Below are positions 8,553 through 16,755 of a stretch of DNA of 20,510 nt, one piece after another (the first letter of the stretch is position 1; each line of letters begins with the position of its first letter). The DNA is taken from positions 1-20,510 of the forward strand of contig JANWIS010000010.1 in assembly GCA_025449775.1 (NCBI GenBank), read 5' to 3'. The notes beneath the pieces are model-generated. The model was given only the letters and a program-made list of their open reading frames with translations, had not been told where the DNA came from and did no database searches. This DNA comes from Ignavibacteriaceae bacterium (GTDB taxonomy: Bacteria; Bacteroidota; Ignavibacteria; Ignavibacteriales; Ignavibacteriaceae). Position numbers and translations under genes: made by a program.

Positions 8553-10654
8553 TGAATAGTCAAATCAAATCTTTCTTTAAAAAAAATCCTTCCCGGTCTT
8601 TTAAATCAAAAGAGATTGCTAAAAGATTAAAAGTAAAAGACGACATCAGGTATCTTCTTCTGAAAAAATCTTTGCATCAGCTTGTCTCCGAACAATTTTT
8701 ATCACGTAACGGAAAACGGTACAGTTTATTTTCTTTACCCGAGACAAGCACGCTTATTGGTTACTTTACTTTGAATGAAGCAGGTTATGGATTTGTTGCA
8801 CCAAAAAATTCGAAGACCGGAGATATATTCATAGCAGCAAGAAACACGAGCAACGCATTTCATGGTGACAAAGTTGAAGTGGTTTTGTTTGCAAAGCAGA
8901 AAGGTAAAAATCTGGAAGGACAGATCACCCAAATAATTGAGAGAAAAAGGAAAGAAATTGTCGGTCAGCTAAAAAAATCAAAATCATTTTATTTTGTAAC
9001 TCCGGATGATCCTAAAATTCACAGGGATATTTATATAGAGAATGAAAACCTGATTAACTCAAAACCAGGAGATAAAGTTGCTGTTGGAAAAATTTTGTGG
9101 GAAGATAGAATGATGAATCCCGTTGGAAAAATTGTTGAAATTATTGGGAAGAAAGGTACTCTCCAGGCAGAAGTAACTTCAATTGCCCGCAATTTCGGGA
9201 TTGCTGTTTCATTTGATAATAAAACTATTTCCGAAACAGAAAATTTAACGCAAGGAATAAGTGAAGAAGAAATTTCGAAAAGACTGGACTTCAGAAATAT
9301 TAATGTTTTTACAATCGATCCTAAAGATGCAAAAGATTTTGATGATGCACTTTCTGTTCAGAAACTTCCAAACGGAAATTTTGAAATAGGGGTTCACATT
9401 GCAGATGTCAGCCACTTTGTAAAGCCAGGCTCTGCTATTGACAGAGAAGCATCAGTGAGAGGGAATAGTGTTTACTTTGTTGGTAAAGCAATTCCAATGT
9501 TACCAGAAAAACTATCAAGTGATTTGTGTTCGCTTGTCCCCGATAAAGACAGACTTACTTTTTCTGTTTTGTTTGAAATGACAGTTAAGGCAGATGTACT
9601 TAATCACCGTGTTTCAAAAAGTATTATTAATAGCAAAAGACGTTTTACATACGAAGAAGCTCAGAACATTATTGAAACCGGCAAAGGTGATATGCTGGAA
9701 GAGATTATTTTTATCGATTCGCTTGCAAAGATTTTAAGGAAGAAGAGAGTTAAGGAAGGAAGCTTTGAATTTTTTACACCGGAAGTTGAATTCCAGCTTG
9801 ATGCAAACGGGCATCCGGCCGGCATTCTTAAAAAAGAAATTAAAGATAGTAATATGCTTGTAGAAGAATTTATGTTGCTGGCAAATAAAACGGTTGCACA
9901 GATGATTTCATCTAAAGGAAATATTCCGTTCGTTTACAGGATACATGATTATCCGGACACGGAAAGAATAGAAGAATTTTCCAGGTTTGTTAAATCGCTC
10001 GGTTATAGTTTTAACCCGAAATCCGGAAAAACAGCCAACCAATTCAATCAGTTAATTCATCAGGTAAAAGGAACTGAGGAGGAAAGTGTGATCAATGAGC
10101 TTGCAATCCGGTCAATGGCGAAGGCAATTTACTCGCCAAAAAATATTGGGCACTATGGATTGGGTTTTAAGAACTACACTCACTTCACTTCACCCATAAG
10201 GAGATATGCAGATCTTCTGGTTCACAGAGTAATAGAAAAAAACTTTATTGCAAAATCCGGAAAACATTATTCTCTTGATCAATTAGAAAAAATTTGTGAA
10301 CATATATCTGCAACAGAACGGACAGCAATGGAAGCTGAACGCCGGTCAGTTAAGTTAAAACAACTTCAATTTTTACAGGATAAAATCGGGCATGAATTTC
10401 ATGCGGTAATTTCCGGTGTTGCAAATTATGGCATTTTTGTTGAATTAACGGATATTCTGGCTGAAGGTTTAATAAGAGTTAGAGATTTAGAGGGAGATTT
10501 TTATGTTTTGGATGAAAAAAAATATTCATTAATTGGAAAGCGAACAAAAAAACAATTTAGACTCGGAGATAAAATTACTGTTAAGCTGGTTCGTTTGGAT
10601 TTAGATAATCTCGAGCTTGATTTTATTACCAGCGATAAATCAACAGACACATAA
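8552..10654 (+). CDS. rnr: Ribonuclease R (3'-5' exoribonuclease, RNB family)
   Basis: RNase R degrades structured RNA processively from the 3' end in the cytoplasm and acts in mRNA turnover and rRNA quality control. The 700 residues show the expected order. A winged-helix-like N-terminus spans about 1-60. Two cold-shock domains follow, at about 68-135 (GYGFVAPKN) and 136-200. The RNB core carries TIDPKDAKDFDDAL, whose D256, D262, D264 and D265 match the RNase II metal-binding quartet, and SPIRRYADLLVHR near 548. A C-terminal S1 domain lies at about 610-695 (AVISGVANYGIFVEL). The end is short, without the Lys-rich tail of E. coli RNase R. The gene overlaps tamB upstream and the composite protein gene downstream by 1 nt each, so it is translated within an envelope-biogenesis operon. 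Confidence 0.95.
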   Translation: MNSQIKSFFKKNPSRSFKSKEIAKRLKVKDDIRYLLLKKSLHQLVSEQFLSRNGKRYSLFSLPETSTLIGYFTLNEAGYGFVAPKNSKTGDIFIAARNTSNAFHGDKVEVVLFAKQKGKNLEGQITQIIERKRKEIVGQLKKSKSFYFVTPDDPKIHRDIYIENENLINSKPGDKVAVGKILWEDRMMNPVGKIVEIIGKKGTLQAEVTSIARNFGIAVSFDNKTISETENLTQGISEEEISKRLDFRNINVFTIDPKDAKDFDDALSVQKLPNGNFEIGVHIADVSHFVKPGSAIDREASVRGNSVYFVGKAIPMLPEKLSSDLCSLVPDKDRLTFSVLFEMTVKADVLNHRVSKSIINSKRRFTYEEAQNIIETGKGDMLEEIIFIDSLAKILRKKRVKEGSFEFFTPEVEFQLDANGHPAGILKKEIKDSNMLVEEFMLLANKTVAQMISSKGNIPFVYRIHDYPDTERIEEFSRFVKSLGYSFNPKSGKTANQFNQLIHQVKGTEEESVINELAIRSMAKAIYSPKNIGHYGLGFKNYTHFTSPIRRYADLLVHRVIEKNFIAKSGKHYSLDQLEKICEHISATERTAMEAERRSVKLKQLQFLQDKIGHEFHAVISGVANYGIFVELTDILAEGLIRVRDLEGDFYVLDEKKYSLIGKRTKKQFRLGDKITVKLVRLDLDNLELDFITSDKSTDT

Positions 10655-13600
10655 TGAAACAAATTCTAAAATTATCGGCGATAATATTTTTTGCGCAACT
10701 CTGCGTTTTTGGTCAGTTTGGCAAGAATAAGGTTCAGTATAAATATTTTAACTGGTATTATATACAAACCAATCACTTCGATATTTACTTTTCCAATAAT
10801 GGCGAAACTCTTGCGGAGTTTACAGCTCACACATCTGAAGATGCATTAGCAAAAATACAGGAGAGTTTTAAATATTCGATTAATAACAGAATTACAATAA
10901 TAATTTATAACTCCCAAAATGATTTTCAGGAAACTAACGTAACGGATTCATATTTAACTGAGGGTATTGAAGGATTCACTGAATTATTTAAAAACAGAGT
11001 TGTAGTTCAGTTCCATGGTTCATACAAACAATTCCGTCACCTGATTCATCATGAACTTGTACATGCTGTGATGAATGATATGTTTTATGGCGGTTCATTT
11101 CAGAACATCATCAGCAATCAGATTAATATTCAAATACCACTTTGGTTCAGTGAAGGAATGGCAGAATACCAGGCACTTGGCTGGGACGAAGATACGGATA
11201 TGTTTATTAGAGACGCTGCTATTAATGAATATCTTCCGGATGTTCAACAACTTTCAAATTATTTTGCCTATCGCGGCGGTCAGACCGTGTTTTATTACAT
11301 TGCAAAAAAATATGGCAAAGAAAAAATCAGTGAACTCATAAACAGTTTAAGAAGCTTGGGCAGTGTAGATGCTGCGATGAAGCAGACAATTGGTTTAAAT
11401 CTTAAGGAATTTAATGAGAGATGGAAGAAGGATATCAAAAGAGTATTCTGGCCGGATATTGAAATAACGCAGGATCCGGATGAATTTGCAAAACGACTTA
11501 CTGACCCCGAGGGAGATGATGGGTTTTACAATACAAGTCCCGCAATTTCTCCGCAGGGAGATAAGATTGCGTTTATAACAAACCGCGATTTCTTTTTCAG
11601 TTTGTATTTAATGGATGCGAATACAGGTGAAATAATTACCAAACTTGCCGAAGGAAATACTTCTCCAAACTTTGAAGAGTTGAATATTTTAACTCCGGGC
11701 TTAACTTGGTCACCGGATGGTTCAAAGATTGCAATTGCTGCATTGAGTCATGGTTATGATGTAATTTATATTTTTGATGTTGAAGAAGAAGACTATGAAT
11801 TGCTTCCATTTAAAATGGACGGTATCCAGAGCGTAAGCTGGTCGAAAGATAGTCGGTTTCTTGCACTTACCGCACAATCGTCAAAGCAAACAGATATTTA
11901 TACATACAACTTTGAAACAAATGAAATAAAAAATTTAACAAACGATATTTTCACTGACAAAGATCCTTGCTGGTCGTATAATGATAGTACAATTTATTTT
12001 TCATCAGACAGACATAGCTATAGAACTATTGAAGAAGTAGCTGACAGCTTTAAAATTTATAGACACGATTATTCACAGACTGAAATTTACAGCATTGCTG
12101 TTGGAAGTGGACAGGTAACAAGGATTACTGATATGCCCCGTAGTAATGAAACCAATCCAATTGTAAATCCGGCAGGTGACAAAATAATTTTTATCTCTGA
12201 TCTTAACGGTATAAATAATATTTATAAGAAGAGCGTTGTATTTACAACCGGCGATACTTTTGTAAGTGATATAAAAGATGTTAAGCCGCTTCCGGTAACA
12301 AATTCTCAATCGGGATTATATCAATTATCTACTTCTATGGATGGGAAGAAGCTTGCTTTTTCGTCTTTATACAAGTCATCATTTAATATTTTTCTTCTTA
12401 ACAACCCATTCGATTCTGACCTTGAACTACAGGAACTTCCATTGACAAAATACAGACAAGGCAAACTGGATCTTGATGTCAGACCAAATGATGTTGTTAA
12501 AACAAAGCAAGGTGTAAGTGATAATAACAAATCAGAAAGTGATTCGTCAGATTTTGATTCATCGATGTTCTTTACAGGAAGTTATGTTGATTCAAGCAAA
12601 AAGTATGGAGATTCAGTAACTGTTGATTTTGGAAATTATGTGTTTGGCGGTGAGAATGCCGATACAAGTAATAAAGAAGATGAGAATGAAGCATTCACTT
12701 TGATTGATAATCTTGATCAGAGAGGTAACTTTAAAGTTAATGAGTATAAAATAAGTTTCGGTCCTGATCTCGTTTATGCCAACGCTGGATACAGCACACT
12801 TTACGGTTTAGTCGGCACAACAATAATTTCTTTCAGTGATGTTTTAGGCAATCATCGGTTAGTTGGTATTACTGGATTGCAGATAGATTTAAAAAACAGC
12901 GATTACGGATTAGCATATTTCTATCTTGCAAAAAGAATTAACTGGGGAGTTGAAGGATTTCATACTGCAAGGTTTGTACGATTGTTAAGAATAGGTCCGA
13001 ACGGATTTGCTACATCCGATTTATTCCGATACAGAAATTTCGGATTGTCAGGTTCGGCGAGCTTCCCGCTTAACAGGTTTTACAGATTTGATTTTGGTGC
13101 AAGCATCTTAAATGTTATTGGTGAAAACCTGGACAATTTAGCTGAGCCCCAGGAAAATGTTACGTTCACTGTTCCACAGATAAGTTTTGTGCATGATAAT
13201 GTTTTATGGGGATATACAGCACCGATTCAGGGAACACGTTACCGTTTTGATGTTTTTGGAAATCTTGGAGTTACTGATCCAAACCAGAGCTTCTATTCGA
13301 TTATGGGAGATATGAGAACTTACTTAAGATTTTTCTATGACCATTCACTTGCATTAAGAATTTCAGGCGGTTATTCAGGCGGTGAAAATCCACAAAGATA
13401 TTTTATCGGCGGAACCGAGAACTGGATAAACAGAACATTTGCCACTACTGAAGTACCAATAGAATCTGCTTCTGACTTTGCATTTTTAACGGCTGTTCTT
13501 CCATTACGTGGTTATAATTATTCTGAGAAAATAGGAACCAAGTTTTTATTGGCAAATATGGAATTAAGATTTCCGCTTATCAGATATTTGCTGACAGGTG

Positions 13601-13860
13601 GTTTACCATTCTTGTTTAATAATATTATCGGTGTTGCTTTTGTTGATGCAGGAGCCGCCTGGTATGATAACAGCAAAGTAAGTTTATTTACTCGCAACTT
13701 GGATGGAAATATTATAACTGACGATTTGTTAGTTGGAACTGGTGTTGGTGCCCGAATATATTTCCTTTATTTCTTGCTACGATTTGATGTTGCCTGGGCT
13801 TATAATATAGAAGGGTTTTCAAGTCCTAAATTTTATTTTTCTCTCGGTGCAGATTTTTAG
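10654..13860 (+). CDS. Composite outer-membrane protein: metallopeptidase-like domain, PD40/TolB-like propeller, Omp85-like barrel
   Basis: This 1068-residue protein has a signal peptide (about 1-20) and three recognisable parts. The first is a peptidase-MA/gluzincin-like domain with HELVH (H133, E134, H137) and WFSEGMAEY, where E167 is the likely third zinc ligand. The second, at about 290-580, is six PD40/WD40-like repeats (ISPQGDKIAF, WSPDGSKIAI, NPAGDKIIFIS and similar), resembling TolB-type propellers. After an Asp/Ser-rich linker (about 605-690), residues 700-1068 alternate as an outer-membrane beta-barrel. The barrel has LPLRGYNYS (R952-G953-Y954), then LLANMELRFPL, and a final Phe, as in Omp85/BamA/TamA proteins. 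No POTRA repeats are evident. Related proteins in FCB genomes are often labelled TolB-like or surface-antigen proteins. It overlaps rnr by 1 nt. Proteolytic activity and a link to TamB are inferences. Confidence 0.85.
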   Translation: MKQILKLSAIIFFAQLCVFGQFGKNKVQYKYFNWYYIQTNHFDIYFSNNGETLAEFTAHTSEDALAKIQESFKYSINNRITIIIYNSQNDFQETNVTDSYLTEGIEGFTELFKNRVVVQFHGSYKQFRHLIHHELVHAVMNDMFYGGSFQNIISNQINIQIPLWFSEGMAEYQALGWDEDTDMFIRDAAINEYLPDVQQLSNYFAYRGGQTVFYYIAKKYGKEKISELINSLRSLGSVDAAMKQTIGLNLKEFNERWKKDIKRVFWPDIEITQDPDEFAKRLTDPEGDDGFYNTSPAISPQGDKIAFITNRDFFFSLYLMDANTGEIITKLAEGNTSPNFEELNILTPGLTWSPDGSKIAIAALSHGYDVIYIFDVEEEDYELLPFKMDGIQSVSWSKDSRFLALTAQSSKQTDIYTYNFETNEIKNLTNDIFTDKDPCWSYNDSTIYFSSDRHSYRTIEEVADSFKIYRHDYSQTEIYSIAVGSGQVTRITDMPRSNETNPIVNPAGDKIIFISDLNGINNIYKKSVVFTTGDTFVSDIKDVKPLPVTNSQSGLYQLSTSMDGKKLAFSSLYKSSFNIFLLNNPFDSDLELQELPLTKYRQGKLDLDVRPNDVVKTKQGVSDNNKSESDSSDFDSSMFFTGSYVDSSKKYGDSVTVDFGNYVFGGENADTSNKEDENEAFTLIDNLDQRGNFKVNEYKISFGPDLVYANAGYSTLYGLVGTTIISFSDVLGNHRLVGITGLQIDLKNSDYGLAYFYLAKRINWGVEGFHTARFVRLLRIGPNGFATSDLFRYRNFGLSGSASFPLNRFYRFDFGASILNVIGENLDNLAEPQENVTFTVPQISFVHDNVLWGYTAPIQGTRYRFDVFGNLGVTDPNQSFYSIMGDMRTYLRFFYDHSLALRISGGYSGGENPQRYFIGGTENWINRTFATTEVPIESASDFAFLTAVLPLRGYNYSEKIGTKFLLANMELRFPLIRYLLTGGLPFLFNNIIGVAFVDAGAAWYDNSKVSLFTRNLDGNIITDDLLVGTGVGARIYFLYFLLRFDVAWAYNIEGFSSPKFYFSLGADF

Positions 13861-13913
13861 AAATTTCTTTTTCACTCACATCGACAACGCACAAGCTGCG
13901 ATAATATGACACT

Positions 13914-14183
13914 TTATTCTTTTTTATCGCCATCAATAGGTTTTTTTGTTTCAGTAGCTGGTTTGCTTTGTTCCTTTGAATCTTTTTTATCTGAAGAGGA
14001 TTTACCTTTGTAGTCAGTTTGATAAAAACCACTTCCTTTAAAAATAGGACCGGCACCAGCCCCAATCACTCTTTTTAAAGTTCCTCCGCATTTAGGACAG
14101 TCAGCAAGTGGTTCAGCAGACATTGGCTGGAAATGTTCAAAAGTAAAATTGCAGTTTAGACATTTATAATCGTACGTTGGCAT
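13914..14183 (-). CDS. FmdB-type zinc-ribbon protein
   Basis: This 89-residue protein belongs to the FmdB family of putative regulatory proteins. It starts MPTYDYKC and has two CxxC knuckles (C8/C11 and C29/C32) expected to bind one zinc. The family tail motif FKGSGFYQTDYK follows, and then about 30 residues of low-complexity Lys/Ser/Asp/Glu. The biochemical role of the family is poorly defined; FmdB was first named next to formamidase genes, and most members are annotated only by domain. It lies on the minus strand, convergent with the composite outer-membrane gene (53 bp between stop codons) and divergent from the lipoprotein gene. It is likely transcribed alone. The family call is secure; the function is not. 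Confidence 0.9.
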   Translation of the reverse strand: MPTYDYKCLNCNFTFEHFQPMSAEPLADCPKCGGTLKRVIGAGAGPIFKGSGFYQTDYKGKSSSDKKDSKEQSKPATETKKPIDGDKKE

Positions 14184-14247
14184 TGTTAAATCTTAATTTA
14201 TTATTAATACAATCTGAAGCTAATAATTTATTTTATTTTTTTTTCTA

Positions 14248-14255
14248 TAAATTTG
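14248..14255 (+). promoter_or_regulatory. Putative Bacteroidota-type -7 box upstream of the lipoprotein gene
   Basis: TAAATTTG matches the TAnnTTTG -7 element of Bacteroidota housekeeping promoters. It would place transcription start about 25 nt before the ATG at 14287. The surrounding 16 bases (14242-14257) are nearly identical to those around the prs -7 box. No TTG -33 element is seen 20 bp upstream, where the sequence is an A/T run, so this is weaker than the prs and rpsF promoters. Confidence 0.42.
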
Positions 14256-14286
14256 CTGGCATTCGGAAAGTCACATTCAATTTAAT

Positions 14287-14991
14287 ATGAATAAAATTAA
14301 TATATACCGCTTAAAACAAGGTTTCAAACAAATCACATTGACTCTATCATTATTATTAATGATCACCGTGCTTACCAGCTGTTTAAATTATTACCAGGAG
14401 GTTGTACTTTATCCGGATGGTTCAGGTAAAATGCATATTGATTACTGGATGAAATTTATAAATGATGAGAGTAAAACGGTAGCAGAAAATATTGGTATTT
14501 TTAACCAGGATTCAATCAGGGCGGAGTTTCAATCGAAATATAGTAATGTAGAAAATGTTGTCGTCTATACGGATACAACCGATTCTACAACTCATGCTGT
14601 AATTGATTTTACATTTAATCACATTGATTCGTTAAACAAAACAAGAGCATTCTCTGAAACTAAATTTTCTTTTACAGAAGGTACTTCGGAACAAATAATT
14701 TTCAATCAGTTCATTCCTCCAATCGCTACAGGCTTTGGAATTGACGCAAGTACATTTAATGTCACTTATAAATATATTTTTTCAGGGGACATCCTAACTA
14801 ATAATGCACATCAGGTTTCAGGAAGAACATTAACATGGCATTATAAGCTTTCGGAAATAGGTGGCGGTAAAACTATCTCGGTAACATTTCAACCATATAA
14901 ATTAAAGGAAACTCCTGTTTGGATTTACTTCATTTCAGGTGCTGTGCTTTTATTGGTGCTGTTCTTCTTGTTAAAAAAGAGAAAAAATTAA
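14287..14991 (+). CDS. Lipoprotein with C-terminal transmembrane helix (LppM-like architecture)
   Basis: I do not recognise a specific orthologue. The 234 residues begin with a signal peptide ending in a lipobox, LTSC, which predicts lipid attachment at C32. A beta-rich domain follows, starting YYQEVVLYPDGSGKMHIDYWM. Residues about 212-229 (PVWIYFISGAVLLLVLFFLL) form a hydrophobic helix, then KKRKN. A lipobox followed by a PDGSG strand motif and a C-terminal helix with a basic tail recalls the LppM/DUF3153 type of protein, but this rests on architecture only. The basic tail suggests the C-terminus stays cytoplasmic, so the domain would be tethered to the inner membrane at both ends. The gene has its own upstream -7 box and lies 108 bp before prs. 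Function is unknown. Confidence 0.8.
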   Translation: MNKINIYRLKQGFKQITLTLSLLLMITVLTSCLNYYQEVVLYPDGSGKMHIDYWMKFINDESKTVAENIGIFNQDSIRAEFQSKYSNVENVVVYTDTTDSTTHAVIDFTFNHIDSLNKTRAFSETKFSFTEGTSEQIIFNQFIPPIATGFGIDASTFNVTYKYIFSGDILTNNAHQVSGRTLTWHYKLSEIGGGKTISVTFQPYKLKETPVWIYFISGAVLLLVLFFLLKKRKN

Positions 14992-15034
14992 ACTTCTTCA
15001 ATCCGGAATTCCAAGGTTACAACAGCAATAATTT

Positions 15035-15066
15035 ATTGACTTAGCATGGGGCTTTCTATATATTTG
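15035..15066 (+). promoter_or_regulatory. Putative promoter of the prs-rplY-pth operon
   Basis: TATATTTG at 15059-15066 matches the Bacteroidota -7 box TAnnTTTG. ATTG at 15035-15038 lies exactly 20 bp upstream, where the -33 TTTG-like element is expected. This would give a transcript start near 15073 and a short leader of about 27 nt before the prs ATG at 15100, which has no clear Shine-Dalgarno site. Only the sequence match and spacing support this call. Confidence 0.55.
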
Positions 15067-15099
15067 CTTCCTATTTTTTTGTGATAAATCCAGAATATT

Positions 15100-16047
15100 A
15101 TGGCTGCAAATGACTATATGATCTTTGCCGGTGGATCAAATGTTTCTCTGGCAAATAATATCGCTTCCAGAATCGGCAAATCCCTCGGAATGATTGAGTT
15201 AAAAAGATTTAGTGACGGTGAGATTTGGTGTAAATATGGGGAGAACATTCGTGGTTTAGATGTATTTATTGTTCAGTCAACTAATCCACCTGCAGATAAC
15301 TGGATCGAACTTCTGATTATGATAGACGCTGCAAAGCGGGCTTCCGCTAAAACAATTACAGCTGTCATTCCGTACTTTGGTTATGCAAGACAGGATAGAA
15401 AAGATCAGCCGAGAGTTGCGATTACTGCAAAACTAATGGCTAATCTATTAACTGTTGCCGGTGCAAGCAGAATAATTACAATGGATTTACATGCTGCACA
15501 GATTCAGGGATTTTTTGATATTCCATTTGATCATCTTTACGGCTCGACAGTATTCAGAGCGAATATTGAGAAGTACAAGAAGAATATGGTTGTTGTTTCT
15601 CCTGATGTCGGTGGAATAAAAATGGCAAGAGCTTATGCTAAAATGCTGGATTGCGGATTAGTTGTAATTGATAAACGTCGACCGAGACAAAACCTGGCAG
15701 AAGTGATGAATATAATCGGAGATGTTGACGGTAAAGATATTTTGATTGTAGATGATTTGATTGATACCGCCGGAACTTTTGTCGGCGCTATTGATGCATT
15801 AAAAGAAAAAGGTGCTCTTAATATTTACGGTGCAATTACGCATCCCGTTCTTTCAGGAAATGCAATTAAACGATTGAGAGATTCACAGCTAACTAAACTT
15901 TACATTACTGACAGTATAAATATTGAGAATATAGATACTGAAGAAAAAATAAATATAATTTCATCTGCAGAATTATTTGCAGAAGCAATTCGCAGAACAT
16001 TTAATAACGAATCAATAAGTTCATTATTTCACATAGATAAAGGTTAA
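15100..16047 (+). CDS. prs: Ribose-phosphate pyrophosphokinase (PRPP synthetase)
   Basis: Prs transfers pyrophosphate from ATP to ribose 5-phosphate, making PRPP for purine, pyrimidine, histidine, tryptophan and NAD synthesis in the cytoplasm. The 315 residues match the usual class I length. Visible motifs are KRFSDGEIWCKY near 35-46, YFGYARQDRKDQPR (ATP and regulatory flexible region), and MDLHAAQIQGFF from 128, where H131 belongs to the metal/ATP site. SPDVGG follows, then the PRPP-binding loop VDDLIDTAGT at 217-226. All key residues appear intact. It heads a cluster with rplY (17 nt downstream) and pth, an arrangement common across bacteria that ties nucleotide supply to translation. A good candidate promoter lies just upstream. 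Confidence 0.97.
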   Translation: MAANDYMIFAGGSNVSLANNIASRIGKSLGMIELKRFSDGEIWCKYGENIRGLDVFIVQSTNPPADNWIELLIMIDAAKRASAKTITAVIPYFGYARQDRKDQPRVAITAKLMANLLTVAGASRIITMDLHAAQIQGFFDIPFDHLYGSTVFRANIEKYKKNMVVVSPDVGGIKMARAYAKMLDCGLVVIDKRRPRQNLAEVMNIIGDVDGKDILIVDDLIDTAGTFVGAIDALKEKGALNIYGAITHPVLSGNAIKRLRDSQLTKLYITDSINIENIDTEEKINIISSAELFAEAIRRTFNNESISSLFHIDKG

Positions 16048-16064
16048 CAAGAGCCGGAGTAATT

Positions 16065-16742
16065 ATGGAAAAAACATCTTTAAAAGCATCAGAAAGAAAA
16101 GTAATAACAAAATCAGCTACCAAAAAGAATAGAATTGAAGGAAGAATTCCTGGAATATTCTATTCGAAGCACAATGTACCGATTCACATTGCAGTTAATG
16201 ATACTTCAATTAATCCTCTTGTCTTTACTGCTAAGACACATCTTATCTCTCTTCAAATTGAAGGACATGAAGAATATGATTGTATCATAAAGGATGTGCA
16301 ATTTGATCCTGTAACAGACAGAGTAATACATTTCGATCTCCTTGGATTAACAAAAGGAGAAAAAATTCGTCTTCAGATTCCGGTGCAGTTAGTTGGCTCA
16401 CCGGTTGGAGTTAAAGAAGGCGGTGTCATTCAACATGCAATGCACAAGCTGGAGGTTGAGTGTCTTCCTAAAAATATCCCAGAGCATATTGTAATTGATA
16501 TAGCAGAACTTAAATTGGGCGACTCAATCCATGTCAGCGATTTGCTTTTCGATGATTTTGAACTAGTTGATCCTAAAGAGTCTTTAATCGTGCAAGTAAC
16601 ACATCCGAAGATCGTGGTAGAAGCTGCACCATCAGCTGAAGCTGCTACAGAAGAACCTACTGAACCAGAAGTTATAGGCAAGGGTAAGGCTGATAAAGAA
16701 GAAGAAGAAGAGGAAAAGGAAAAGGAAAAGGAAAAGAAGTAA
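16065..16742 (+). CDS. rplY: 50S ribosomal protein L25 / general stress protein Ctc (long form)
   Basis: L25 binds 5S rRNA in the large subunit. This 225-residue form has the N-terminal L25 beta-barrel (GRIPGIFYSK...VPIHIAV...YDCIIKDVQFDPVTDRVIHFDLL) at about 1-95. The C-terminal TL5/CTC beta domain (VGSPVGVKEGGVIQHAMHKLEVECLPKNIPEHIVIDIAEL) covers about 100-185. After that comes an Ala/Glu/Pro-rich linker and a tail of alternating Glu and Lys encoded by a short tandem repeat. It lies between prs and pth with 17-nt and 13-nt gaps, the usual Ctc neighbourhood. A GGAG at 16053-16056 sits 8 nt before the ATG. The charged tail is probably disordered. Confidence 0.95.
   Translation: MEKTSLKASERKVITKSATKKNRIEGRIPGIFYSKHNVPIHIAVNDTSINPLVFTAKTHLISLQIEGHEEYDCIIKDVQFDPVTDRVIHFDLLGLTKGEKIRLQIPVQLVGSPVGVKEGGVIQHAMHKLEVECLPKNIPEHIVIDIAELKLGDSIHVSDLLFDDFELVDPKESLIVQVTHPKIVVEAAPSAEAATEEPTEPEVIGKGKADKEEEEEEKEKEKEKK
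16713..16736 (+). repeat. Hexanucleotide tandem repeat (GAAAAG x4) in the rplY 3' end
   Basis: Four perfect copies of GAAAAG follow a GAA/GAG run (16698-16712) and encode the Glu-Lys tail of L25. The unit is two codons, so copy-number change by slippage would lengthen or shorten the tail without shifting frame. The purine-only strand ends at the stop codon 13 nt before pth. Confidence 0.85.
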
Positions 16743-16755
16743 ATTTCTTTTAAAC

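Noticed and set aside
13888..13900. CGCA/TGCG inverted repeat between the convergent genes
   Set aside because: A four-base stem with no T-tail on either strand is too weak to call a terminator.
16430..16681. Minus-strand open frame opposite rplY
   Set aside because: Low-complexity Ser/Ala/Thr product mirroring the L25 coding strand; L25 is clearly the real gene.
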